DNA from: Chlorobiota bacterium
GTDB taxonomy: Bacteria > Bacteroidota > Ignavibacteria > Kapaibacteriales > NICIL-2
DNA length: 16,889 nt
Assembly: GCA_003695605.1 (NCBI GenBank)
Contig: RFIK01000191.1
Location: 1-16,889, forward strand
Reading direction: 5' to 3'
This document shows positions 1 to 8,800 of this stretch, piece after piece; positions within the stretch are counted from its first letter, which is position 1, and each line of letters opens with the position of its first letter. Made by a program: the position numbers and the translations under genes. The notes beneath the pieces were generated by a model. The model saw nothing but the letters and a program-made list of their open reading frames with translations, was not told the origin of the DNA and searched no databases.

Positions 1-72
1 CGCAGTCGGCTCGATTCGGGCGACATTCCGTGCGTCTTCTCTGTGCAAAAGGTTGGCTACGCTGTATGGGGA

Positions 73-97
73 CGTGCGGTATGCTGCCTCCCGCACG
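73..97. repeat. GC-rich inverted repeat of unknown role
   Basis: A perfect 7-bp inverted repeat, CGTGCGG (73-79) and CCGCACG (91-97), encloses an 11-nt loop. No T-run follows on either strand, so it does not look like a terminator. The remainder of 1-156 holds no convincing gene; the short frames there show no family signature. The flanking gene to the left is outside the window. Confidence 0.3.
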
Positions 98-157
98 CAA
101 ATGCAAAATACAGCATCGCCCCCAATTGGTGCAAGCAAATTTTTTTCACTCCACAAG

Positions 158-179
158 AAAAAAACGGGCGCATCGCCCG
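158..179 (-). terminator. Intrinsic terminator of the TonB-dependent receptor gene
   Basis: On the minus strand a perfect 6-bp GC stem (CGGGCG/CGCCCG, loop ATG) is followed directly by seven Ts, seen as AAAAAAA at 158-164 on the plus strand. It lies about 50 bp past the receptor stop codon and is oriented to end that transcript. In the plus direction no T-run follows, so it should work only for the minus strand. Confidence 0.8.
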
Positions 180-231
180 AACGCGCCTGCACGTCTTGCG
201 ATGCGCCCTGCTTACCTTTGCCCGCGATCCA

Positions 232-2400
232 TCACCAGCTCTGCCGGACCAGGAGGCGTACCAGGAAATTCCGCGGTAAGCCAGGCTCGATGTATGCAGC
301 GCCGGCGCTGGTCACGTCGGGGTTGATCCAAACGCTGGCCACATAGCGTGCATCGGTGAGGTTCATTCCACGCACCTCGGCAACCAGCGATGTCCCCGAC
401 CAGAGCGGCTGCTCATAGCGCGCGCCAAGATCGAGCACCGTATAAGCTGGCACCGCGTATACGTTCCGATCGTCGGCGTAGTAGGAGCCTACGTGGCGAA
501 GCTCTGCTTCAAGCCGCAGCCGGTCGAGCCATGTGGGAACGTACTGCAGCCGTGCAGTTGCGGCCACGCGTGGTACCCCTGGCATTGCATTGCCCGATAG
601 GTCTGCTTTCTTCCCTTCGAGCGCGGGATTATAGCGTGCCTGGGTGTAGATCGAGTCAACCACGTAGTCGGCAAGCGATGTTTCCATCACCGTCAATGCA
701 CCAAGTAGCGAGATACCTTCGGCAAAGTCCGCACGCAGACCAAGCTCCGCCCCAAGCCGTTCGGTGCGTCCTGCCGAAAGGTAAAAGCGCCCGCCGCGGT
801 ACGGAATCAGGTCGTTCCAGGTGCGAATGAAGTACACCGCCGCATCGTAGCTGAGCGCCCGGAGCAAGCCGCCACCAAGCGGGAGAATCTGTTTTGCGCC
901 AAGCTCGTAGGTTTCCGATCGAATTGGCTCCAGAAGAGGGTTGATTGCGCGGACTGTATCCTCGCCGAACACACTCGGCGGATCAGTTTCGTTGCCGGCA
1001 GGGATTTCGACTCCGCGACCGAAGTTGATGTACACGCTCGCCAACTCCGTGAACCGATACGTTAGTCCGAGTTTCGGCGATAGCTGCGCGAACGTCCGCC
1101 GATCGTTGAGCCGTGGGTTGAGAAAATCGCCGTAGTAGTACGTCAGCCAGTCCTGGCGTAGTCCGAGCGTCAGGCTCCAGGCTCCCCACAGAAGCTCATT
1201 CTGCACAAACACGCCAGTATTTTCGGCGCCTTCGCGCTTGTTTGTCCGCAGTAGGCCGCGACCATTGGTCGCAAGGTCGAGCGCATAGAAGAGTATTGCG
1301 CCATCTTGATACTGCTCGTCCATTCCCACAAGAAGGCGATTGCGCACGTCGGCTCCAAGCTCAGAACTAAGCGTGTAGGTTGCGCTGCCGCCGATGTGGT
1401 ACCGAGTGAAATCGCGGAACGTATTCCGCTCGGAACGCTGGAGGAACTTCGGCTGCGCGAACAGTTGCACCATCAGCTCGCCTGGACCAAGGCCTTGTTC
1501 GAGACGAACGCCGATCCGACCGAGCCGGTTGGAGCGCCGCTCATCACGCGCAACGTACGTTGGGTTGTAAATGTCTGGGTTGTCTTGGGCTTTCTGCGGG
1601 TTGGTCTGGAACTCCGATTCAGTCAATGGCCCGGGGATCCGGAAGGTATTCGATGCACCGACGGCAAAGACGCCAAGCCGCGTGCGCTCGGCAAGCTGCG
1701 CCACAGCACCAGCGGTCAGCTGGAAGTTTGACGACTGCGAGTGCTCGCGCCAGCCATCGAAGGAGGTGTTCGTCAGGTTCACATACACGACACCATCGCT
1801 GCCGAGCGGCGAAGCGAGCCGTAGTGCGGAGCGCAAAAAACCGAACGATCCGCTCCCGAGCTCGGCGATCGCAAAGCGCGATCCCATCGGTGGAACGGTA
1901 TTCAAGCTGATGACGCCGCCGGCTGCATTCCCCCAGAGCGCTGAAGCGTTTGAACGGAGCACCTCGATGCTCTGTGTAGCACCAAGATCGAGCAGGTCGA
2001 AGGCGGTCCGTCCATCCGGCTCGGTTTCCGGGAAACCGTCCAGGTAGAACCGGACGCCGCGCGAGGTACCAGCATTCGAGCGCTCACCTGCTCCGCGTGC
2101 ACCGAACCCGCGAATAAGAACCCGAACGTCGTGGTTCCCCGTCCGCGACTGAACGAGCGCCCCGGGAACGAGCGACAGTGCTTCGTCCAGGCCGTAGTTC
2201 CGATTGAGTGCGAATTGTTCGTGCGGGACCACCGTTATCGCCAGCGGCACTTCGAGGTTGTACTCTGGCTGGCGCATTGCAACGACGGTCACCGCAGAGG
2301 CGTTGTACTGAAGCGTATCCCGCACGGGGGATTTTTTCTTGGGAGATTGCTGCGCTGCTGCAAGCAATGCGCAGCACAGGAACACAATGAAAGGTCGCAT
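232..2400 (-). CDS. TonB-dependent outer-membrane receptor, YncD/PqqU-like
   Basis: A 722-residue outer-membrane active transporter that would import an iron complex or another scarce ligand using TonB energy. A signal peptide covers about residues 1-17 (FIVFLCCALLAAA core). A TonB-box-like stretch, ASAVTVVA, lies at 34-41. The plug domain spans about 45-170, with LIRGFGARG (95-103), GVRFYLDGFPETEPDG (115-130), IEVLRS (145-150) and ALWGNAAGGVISL (154-166). The last two resemble the EVLRGP...LYGN...GGVI signature, and the DG-x-P-x-x-x-PDG loop is like YncD/PqqU receptors. The rest is a beta-barrel ending in an aromatic residue (Trp). The length is normal and the frame intact. The ATG at 2400 has no Shine-Dalgarno, as is usual in Bacteroidota. 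A terminator 50 bp downstream and another terminator upstream (2517-2550) suggest a single-gene transcript. I saw no cobalamin riboswitch motif in 2401-2516. The ligand cannot be told from sequence alone. Confidence 0.93.
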   Translation of the reverse strand: MRPFIVFLCCALLAAAQQSPKKKSPVRDTLQYNASAVTVVAMRQPEYNLEVPLAITVVPHEQFALNRNYGLDEALSLVPGALVQSRTGNHDVRVLIRGFGARGAGERSNAGTSRGVRFYLDGFPETEPDGRTAFDLLDLGATQSIEVLRSNASALWGNAAGGVISLNTVPPMGSRFAIAELGSGSFGFLRSALRLASPLGSDGVVYVNLTNTSFDGWREHSQSSNFQLTAGAVAQLAERTRLGVFAVGASNTFRIPGPLTESEFQTNPQKAQDNPDIYNPTYVARDERRSNRLGRIGVRLEQGLGPGELMVQLFAQPKFLQRSERNTFRDFTRYHIGGSATYTLSSELGADVRNRLLVGMDEQYQDGAILFYALDLATNGRGLLRTNKREGAENTGVFVQNELLWGAWSLTLGLRQDWLTYYYGDFLNPRLNDRRTFAQLSPKLGLTYRFTELASVYINFGRGVEIPAGNETDPPSVFGEDTVRAINPLLEPIRSETYELGAKQILPLGGGLLRALSYDAAVYFIRTWNDLIPYRGGRFYLSAGRTERLGAELGLRADFAEGISLLGALTVMETSLADYVVDSIYTQARYNPALEGKKADLSGNAMPGVPRVAATARLQYVPTWLDRLRLEAELRHVGSYYADDRNVYAVPAYTVLDLGARYEQPLWSGTSLVAEVRGMNLTDARYVASVWINPDVTSAGAAYIEPGLPRNFLVRLLVRQSW

Positions 2401-2516
2401 CTACAAATTGGAAACATTGTGGAACATGCAATGGAAATGGTAGTTGCCGACTTGCACAGCAGCACGCACCAGCTCGCGGATGCAAGTGCCGCGATGGTCG
2501 CTTGGTGGCAGATGCT

Positions 2517-2550
2517 AAAAACTCCCACCCACGCAATGCGCGGGAAGGGA
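2517..2550 (-). terminator. Intrinsic terminator between the small protein gene and the receptor gene
   Basis: Read on the minus strand, TCCC, a TT bulge, CCCGCGC, loop ATT, GCGTGGG, a T bulge and GGGA form an 11-bp interrupted stem (one G-T pair), followed by G and TTTTT (AAAAA at 2517-2521 on the plus strand). It sits 30 bp past the stop of the small gene at 2580. It implies that the receptor gene is not simply co-transcribed with it, and that a receptor promoter lies in 2401-2516, where I could not identify a clear box. Confidence 0.75.
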
Positions 2551-2579
2551 TCGTCCGTGTTGCCCGCCGGGAGTGCCCG

Positions 2580-2981
2580 CTACACGCGGCTCAGACTCCC
2601 AGGGCGCTGTGAGGGACGTGGTGGGACAAATGGCGTGGAAGGAAATCCATCGGAAAGACCACGGCAGTACTCTATCAAGGGCAAGATCGAACGTTTGCTC
2701 TCGGCGTGGTAAGCGCTACCGGGACTGGGAAGGTAAACCACCGCGCGTTCGACGATCTGGAGCAACGTGAGCGCGCCCTCGCCCTTGCCGTGCTGCGCGT
2801 CGGAGAGTTCATGCACGTAGCGCGCACCCGCAAACGGATTCGTTGAGCCGAGCTCTTCTGGGCAGAAGTAGAGCACGATGTCGTGCCGTTCGACAAAGTA
2901 GAGGCACCACATCACCACAAGGCTCTGCGAGTAGATCACAAAGACTGAGAGCAGAAGCGGTGTCAGCAACGCGCGGTGCAT
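2580..2981 (-). CDS. Small membrane-anchored protein, degenerate member of a receptor-linked Cys-motif family
   Basis: About 133 residues from the ATG at 2981; a TTG at 2990 would add three residues but lies inside a likely promoter box. Residues 5-28 form one hydrophobic segment (uncleaved signal or membrane anchor). The next part, with C40, G52, Y55 and V56, aligns without gaps to a small uncharacterised Bacteroidota family, recalled from memory, whose core reads C-x9-C-x-G-x-C-Y-L and which often lies upstream of TonB-dependent receptors. Here the second and third Cys are Phe50 and Arg54, so any metal-binding role would be lost or changed. The C-terminal half is low in recognisable motifs. 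The neighbouring receptor on the same strand supports it being real, as does a terminator just past the stop. The function is unknown; the family link rests on pattern recall and needs a profile search. Confidence 0.65.
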   Translation of the reverse strand: MHRALLTPLLLSVFVIYSQSLVVMWCLYFVERHDIVLYFCPEELGSTNPFAGARYVHELSDAQHGKGEGALTLLQIVERAVVYLPSPGSAYHAESKRSILPLIEYCRGLSDGFPSTPFVPPRPSQRPGSLSRV

Positions 2982-2987
2982 CGGACG

Positions 2988-2995
2988 CAAAATTA
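2988..2995 (-). promoter_or_regulatory. Candidate Bacteroidota-type -7 box (TAATTTTG) for the small protein gene
   Basis: The minus strand reads TAATTTTG, an exact match to the Bacteroidota sigma-factor -7 consensus TAnnTTTG. No clear TTTG -33 element lies at the right distance. If used, transcription would start around 2985, leaving only a few bases before the ATG at 2981 and placing the alternative TTG start (2990) inside the promoter. Confidence 0.4.
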
Positions 2996-3022
2996 GCTGC
3001 GCGTTTGCATAAAAGATCGTGC

Positions 3023-3030
3023 TATTTTTG
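3023..3030 (+). promoter_or_regulatory. Candidate Bacteroidota-type -7 box (TATTTTTG) for the secreted repeat protein
   Basis: TATTTTTG matches the TAnnTTTG consensus. A TTTG at 3004-3007 lies upstream, but its 15-bp spacing is shorter than usual. A start site near 3033 would put the GTG at 3035 almost at the 5' end and favours the ATGs at 3056 or 3065. It is divergent from the box at 2988-2995, 27 bp away. Confidence 0.4.
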
Positions 3031-3064
3031 ATGAGTGTCCCACTTTCTCAGCTCGATGTGCGCT

Positions 3065-5647
3065 ATGCGAATTTCGGCAATCCATGTTCTCGCGGTCGTG
3101 GTGATCGGTGTGTGCTCTGCACTGCAAGGAGGTGCCCAAGACTGCGTCTATCGAGTACCAGGGTCGCCTGAACATCTGGGTCGAAAAGCATTGCTTTCAG
3201 GATGGGAATCGCAACAGCGTGCGATCCCGAAGGTATTAGCAACCGATCCAGACGACCGCTACTGGGATCCGCAGTTTGGTCCGGCATCGTCGGAACAAGT
3301 CATCATCCAAGCAATCGCAGTCAAAGGCGATACAATCGTTGTCGGTGGCTATTTCCGCTACTTCCTGGGGATGGATGCGTATTCGCTCGCACTCTGGAAT
3401 GGTCAGCGCTGGATGCCCCTTGTAGAAGGTGGTGCACTGAGCCCCACGGGAGGATCGGGGACAATCTCAGCATTAGCCTTTGGTCCGCACGGGGAACTTG
3501 TCATTGCTGGTCAATTTGCAAGCATTGGTGGAATCGAAGCACCGAACCTTGCGATCTACGATTGGACAGGTGTCCGACCAATCGCACGCTCGATTGATGG
3601 GTCTATTACCGCGCTCGCGTGGATCGGTGACACACTCTATGTCGGCGGAGCATTCACGTCGATTGATGGGGTTGCTGGCACCAATCGGATTGCACGATGG
3701 GACGGTACCTCGTGGTCTTCGGTCGGTGGAGGCATTATGGACGGGAACGTGTCGGTTCTTTTCGCAGACGGAAGGGATCTCTACGTCGGCGGATCATTCC
3801 GAGGTGTGGGATCCATTACGGCAAATTCGATCGCTCGCTGGGATGGAACGCGGTGGTATGCTCTCGGGGACGGACTTGCTCCTGAATTCCAGACCGGCCG
3901 CGCACAAGTCCTGGCCATCGAGAAGCTGTGGGATGGCTCACTTGTAGCCGGCGGGGAGTTTGGAAAAAGCGGCAACCGCACCGTACGGAATCTCGCCCGT
4001 TGGGATGGCTCAATGTGGTCCGAACTTGGGCCTCCCGATGGCCCAGTGACCGCTCTTTTAGTTGATGGCCAGCGTTTGTATCTCAGCGGTGGGTTCGAAA
4101 CAATTAGAACCGACACACTCGTGATGCTCGCGTGGTGGGATGGAACACGTTGGCACGCCATGGGCGGCGACCAAATCAACGGAACGGCGATGGCATTTGC
4201 CCGCTTCGGCACCAACATTCTGATGGGAGGAAGCTTTGATCTGCCGCTTGCCGATGAGTTTATCATTCGCGGAATTGCGGTTTGGAATGGGTGGAACTGG
4301 CTCACCGTCGGCGGCAGCCGCGGCAACGGGCTTGATGGCGACGTCTTCGACCTGCTCGCCACCGCTGGAGGTGATGTCTACGCACTTGGCAATTTTTCGA
4401 AGGCGGGACCTGTTTCTTCCCCACGAATCGCTCGATTTACCGGATCACGCTGGCAGGGAGTCGAGGGTATACCCTTCCATCCGCAGCAGCGGCTATTCAA
4501 TCGCCTATCTGCTTACCGCGATGGGAAGATCGCTGTTGCTACCGTGTTCACCATCAACAATCAGGTAACACCGGGACTGGTCCTCTACGATACTTCGGCA
4601 AAAACCTCGGAACTTATTGCAACGGTGGGTGGGAGTTTCGCCTCACGCAACATACTGTGCCTTGCCTATGACTCTGCACGGAATCTCCTGTACTGCGGTG
4701 GTAACTTTCGAACGCTCAACGGTGACTCTCTCCGTGGGATTGCCGTCTATGATGGCCAGCAATGGCGCGGGCTTGGAAGTGGGATCCCGAGCGGTGCAAT
4801 CAATTCAATCGTAGTGCTGCCCGATGGATCGCTGATCGTCGGTGGCAACTTCAGCACGATCGGTGGCATAACTGCGCGCTCGATTGCCCGGTGGAATGGT
4901 ACCTCGTGGGAAGCGCTCGGCGATGGCGTCCAGCAAGAACCCCAGCAAGGTGTGGTCCATGCCATGCTCATTGCCGACGGCTGGCTCTACGTCGCGGGAC
5001 AATTCAACCGTGCCGGCTCAGCTATGTGCGCAAACATTGCGCGGTGGAACATCACCAGCGGTGTCTGGGAGGCAATCCCTGGCGGTACCAATGGCGCAAT
5101 CTATACGCTCGGCATCTACGGCGATGACATCATCGCCGGCGGTGAGTTCACCCGTGCTGGAGATACAAGCGCAAACCGCATTGCACGGTATAGTCCTGCA
5201 ACAGGAAGATGGCAGCGGCTCGGCAGCGGTCTCGAAGGCACTAGCGCTGCAGTCCGTGCGCTCGTCGTCGCTCGAGAAGCGCTCTGCGTCGGTGGATCGT
5301 TCGATCTTGCAGGGGGGCGATCGTCGCGTGGCTTTGCGCGGTGGCTGGCGGGTGTGACGAGCGTCGAGCGCGAAGCAACCGCCTCCACTCCCTCCAATGC
5401 TGTGGAGTTCTATCCACTCCCGCTGGGAGACCGTGCGACAGCGCGCGTGCAGCTTAGTCGCGATGGAATGGTTCAGCTCGACGCCTACACACTCGACGGC
5501 CGTCATGTTGGACGGCTATGGGAGGGGTGGTTGAGTGCTGGGGTCCATGAGCTTCCCATTGGGCTTGGTGGACTCCGAGCGAACGTTCTCGTGCTTCTTG
5601 CGCGGCAGGACGGGCACCGCATCGGTTCGGTGATCGGGCAGCGCTAA
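3065..5647 (+). CDS. Secreted GGxF-repeat beta-propeller-like protein with type IX-type C-terminal domain
   Basis: About 860 residues from the ATG at 3065; the frame is also open from a GTG at 3035 and an ATG at 3056. From 3065 the protein begins with a clean signal peptide (MRIS, then a VLAVVVIGV core, cleavage near GGAQ). The body carries about 13 copies of a roughly 50-residue repeat built on LYVGGxF, IARWDGTxW and a short G-rich turn, typical of Rax2/kelch-like secreted beta-propellers. Examples of the GGxF element are YVGGAF, IVGGNF and IAGGEF. The last ~80 residues resemble a type IX (Por) sorting domain: FYPLPLGD in place of FPNP, then VQLDAYTLDGRHVGRL and a GVHELP turn. It is therefore expected to be exported and attached or released at the surface. 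The substrate or role is unknown. It is divergent from the small gene at 2580, with no Shine-Dalgarno. The sorting domain is degenerate, so secretion by this route is probable rather than certain. Confidence 0.85.
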   Translation: MRISAIHVLAVVVIGVCSALQGGAQDCVYRVPGSPEHLGRKALLSGWESQQRAIPKVLATDPDDRYWDPQFGPASSEQVIIQAIAVKGDTIVVGGYFRYFLGMDAYSLALWNGQRWMPLVEGGALSPTGGSGTISALAFGPHGELVIAGQFASIGGIEAPNLAIYDWTGVRPIARSIDGSITALAWIGDTLYVGGAFTSIDGVAGTNRIARWDGTSWSSVGGGIMDGNVSVLFADGRDLYVGGSFRGVGSITANSIARWDGTRWYALGDGLAPEFQTGRAQVLAIEKLWDGSLVAGGEFGKSGNRTVRNLARWDGSMWSELGPPDGPVTALLVDGQRLYLSGGFETIRTDTLVMLAWWDGTRWHAMGGDQINGTAMAFARFGTNILMGGSFDLPLADEFIIRGIAVWNGWNWLTVGGSRGNGLDGDVFDLLATAGGDVYALGNFSKAGPVSSPRIARFTGSRWQGVEGIPFHPQQRLFNRLSAYRDGKIAVATVFTINNQVTPGLVLYDTSAKTSELIATVGGSFASRNILCLAYDSARNLLYCGGNFRTLNGDSLRGIAVYDGQQWRGLGSGIPSGAINSIVVLPDGSLIVGGNFSTIGGITARSIARWNGTSWEALGDGVQQEPQQGVVHAMLIADGWLYVAGQFNRAGSAMCANIARWNITSGVWEAIPGGTNGAIYTLGIYGDDIIAGGEFTRAGDTSANRIARYSPATGRWQRLGSGLEGTSAAVRALVVAREALCVGGSFDLAGGRSSRGFARWLAGVTSVEREATASTPSNAVEFYPLPLGDRATARVQLSRDGMVQLDAYTLDGRHVGRLWEGWLSAGVHELPIGLGGLRANVLVLLARQDGHRIGSVIGQR

Positions 5648-5744
5648 CGTACGTGCTCTTCACATTTGCTTCCGCTCTGCAGTGGTGCCACTTGAGCGGC
5701 GATTCGCTATCGTCAGAAGGATCTTTTCAGCACCGTCACCCATC

Positions 5745-5773
5745 TTGATTGCAGATCAGGGCAATAGTTTAGT
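5745..5773 (+). promoter_or_regulatory. Weak candidate promoter of the defence operon
   Basis: TTGATT (5745-5750) and TTTAGT (5768-5773) are 17 bp apart, each 4/6 to the sigma70 consensus. The same stretch read as a Bacteroidota promoter gives TTG at 5745 and TAGTTTAG (5765-5772), one mismatch from TAnnTTTG. The 218-bp gap 5648-5865 contains no gene I can support, and this is the best promoter-like element in it. The predicted leader before the helicase ATG is roughly 90 bases. Confidence 0.3.
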
Positions 5774-5865
5774 GCATCATTCTTCATCTGCGCGCAGAGT
5801 AATGACACCACATACTCGAGCAGCGTACTTGCCGTGGGATCGTTGCACACATCCGTTGTCACACA

Positions 5866-8800
5866 ATGGCACGATTAGAGGACCTGATCAATGGCGCAAT
5901 CGTCAGGGGCATTCTTCCACGCGATGCGTGCGCAACGCTGATCAACGTTCAGTGGCATGGGCAGGATGTCGTCACCGTGACGTACAAAGATCCCGAGGGG
6001 AGGCTTGGGCAGCAGTTGATCTACCGTAGTGACGAGGAGAAGCTCGTCATTGTCCAGCAAGACAGACACTGGCCGCTCGATGCTGATGGCTCACTCTATC
6101 GTCTCGTATCCGAGGCGCTGCGGATTCGATTGGCCTATCTTTTCGACCCCATGCTCGCGGTCCAGTCATCGTTGCTTGAGCCCCTCCCCCATCAAATCAC
6201 CGCTGTCTATGAAACGATGCTGCCACGCTTGCCACTTCGGTTTCTGCTCGCCGATGACCCGGGGGCCGGTAAAACAATCATGACGGGCCTGCTCATCAAG
6301 GAGCTGTTCGTGCGTGGCGATGTTCGCCGCTGCCTGGTTGTCTGCCCGGGCAACCTTGTCGAACAATGGCAAGATGAACTCTACCAACGCTTCCAACTCC
6401 CTTTCGAGATCCTGACCAATGACAAGCTGGAAGCGGCACGCAGTGGGAACTGGTTTCTCGAGAACGATCTTGCCATCGTGCGCCTCGATAAGGCTGCTCG
6501 CGACGAGTCTGTCCAAATGAAATTGACTGCTCCCGAGTGCGCATGGGATCTGGTAATCGTGGACGAAGCCCACAAGATGTCGGCCACCTTCTTCGGGGGC
6601 GAGATCAAGTACACAAAGCGCCACAAGCTCGGCCAGCTCCTTTCTGCACACACCCGTCATTTCTTGCTGGTGACCGCCACCCCACACAACGGCAAGGAGG
6701 AAGACTTCCAGCTCTTTTTGGCACTCTTGGATGGCGATCGCTTCGAGGGCCGCTTTCGCGACGGAGTCCATAAGGTAGACGTTTCAGACCTGATGCGCCG
6801 AATGGTGAAAGAGAAACTCGTGCGCTTCGACGGTCGGCCGCTCTTTCCTGAGCGCTTCGCTCATACAGTTCCATACTGCCTCTCGAATCTCGAGGCGCGC
6901 CTGTATAAAGAAGTGACGGAGTACGTGCAGGCGGAGTTCAACCGCGCCGACGCCCTGGACGACGAAAAGCGCAAAGGCACCGTTGGATTTGCCCTAACGA
7001 TTCTTCAACGCCGCCTGGCCTCGAGCCCAGAGGCTATCTACCAATCGTTGCGCCGGCGACGCGAGCGACTCGAAAGCCGCCTACGAGAGATGGAGCTCCT
7101 CCACCGAGGTGGGATTGTTACGGCTCGGTCGCTTAGTCCCATGGCTTTGGATCCAGAGGAATTGGAGGAACTCGAAGAAGCGCCCGATGCAGAACTCGCG
7201 CAGAAAGAAGAAGAGGTTCTCGACCAAGCCACCGCAGCCCGCACCATCGAGGAGTTGCGAGCAGAAATCGCTACCCTGAAGCATCTGGAGTCCTTTGCGC
7301 AGCAAGTCCGTAGCCGTGGCGAGGACAGGAAATGGCGCGAGCTGGCGAACCTCCTCAGCGAACTCTTCACCCCAGCTGCGCCGCATCAGAAGCTCGTCAT
7401 CTTCACTGAACATCGAGACACACTGAACTATCTGGTGGAGCAGATCGCCACACTCTTTGGACGACCGCAGGCGGTGGTCTGGATTCACGGTGGCATGGGG
7501 CGCGAGGAGCGGCGAAAAGCCCAGGAAGCCTTCCTCCACGACCCCGAAGTGTGCGTGCTCGTGGCCACCGACGCTGCGAGCGAAGGCATCAATCTCCAAC
7601 GCGCGCACCTGATGATCAACTACGACTTGCCCTGGAACCCCAACCGCATCGAGCAGCGATATGGCCGCATCCACCGCATCGGCCAAACCGAACCCTGCCA
7701 CTTGTGGAACCTGGTAGCCATCGAGACTCGCGAGGGCGACGTCTACCACACCCTCCTCAAGAAGCTCGAGGAAGCCCGCGCTGCCCTTGGCGGCAAGGTC
7801 TTCGACGTCCTCGGTAAGCTCCAGTTCGAGGGCCGGCCTCTCCGCGAACTGCTCATCGAGGCGATCCGCTACGGCGAAAAGCCTGAGGTCAAGGCAAGAC
7901 TCAACCACGCGATTGACCACGCGCTCGATGTGACACATCTGGAGAACCTGGTCGAAGAACGCGCACTTGTCCGTGAGTTTATTAGCAACGAACGGCTGCT
8001 CCGAATTCGCGAGGATATGGAGCGGGCTGCCGCCCGCCGCCTCCAGCCGCACTACATCGAATCGTTCTTCCTCGAGGCGTTCCGTCACCTCGGCGGCTCG
8101 ATCCACGAGCGCGAACCCCGTCGCTACGAAATCACGCATGTGCCCGCTGCAATCCGCCAGCGGGATCGGCTCATCGGCACTCGTGAACCTGTTTTGCGCC
8201 GCTACGAGCGCATCACATTCGAAAAAGAGCTGGTCACCCTTCCGGGCAAACCGCTCGCTGCATTCGTTTGCCCCGGGCATCCACTGCTCGACGCAGTTGT
8301 GGATCTTCTCCTCGAGCGGTATCGTGATCTTTTACGCCGCGGTGCTATCCTGGTTGATGATCGTGACCTGAGTGACCAGCCCCGCGTCATTGCCTACCTG
8401 GAGCACGCTATCCAGGACGCCACCACTACCCGCAGTGAGGAACACCGCGTTATCTCCCGACGCATGCTGTACGTAGAGCTGGATGCACAGGGCCAAGCCC
8501 GGAATGCGGCCTATGCCCCCTACCTGGACTTTCGGCCCTTGCGGGACGACGAACCCCGGCCAGAAGAGATCCTCACGCGACCCGAGTGCGCCTGGATTAC
8601 GCAAAGTCTCGAGGATCACGCCCTCACGTATGCTGTCACCCACGTTGTACGCGAGCACCTGGAAGAAGTCCGCCGCCGGCGCCTTGAGCTCATCGAGAAA
8701 ATCCGCGCCGCCGTCAAAGACCGCCTGACTAAGGAGATTGCCTACTGGGACCACCGGGCCGAAGATCTCCGCCTCCAGGAACAAGCGGGCAAGCTCAACG

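Noticed and set aside
2289..2528. A 79-codon minus-strand frame in the gap upstream of the receptor, with several Cys
   Set aside because: It overlaps the receptor coding start in another frame. It lacks a signal peptide or recognisable motif, and it begins just inside the terminator hairpin.
2401..2579. A cobalamin or other riboswitch upstream of the receptor
   Set aside because: I looked on the minus strand for the B12-box and other conserved loops and found none. The clear structure there is an intrinsic terminator of the upstream gene.
2131..2712. A 193-codon plus-strand frame across the receptor 5' end and the small gene
   Set aside because: It overlaps two supported minus-strand genes and a terminator, and its composition is rich in Arg and Cys typical of shadow frames.
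4998..5506. Long minus-strand frames within the GGxF-repeat gene
   Set aside because: They mirror the repeat periodicity of the coding strand and have no start signals or motifs of their own.
7081..8280. A 399-codon open frame on the minus strand inside the helicase gene
   Set aside because: It is fully antisense to conserved helicase sequence including motifs V and VI, and its translation shows no family signature. It is a by-product of GC-rich codon use.
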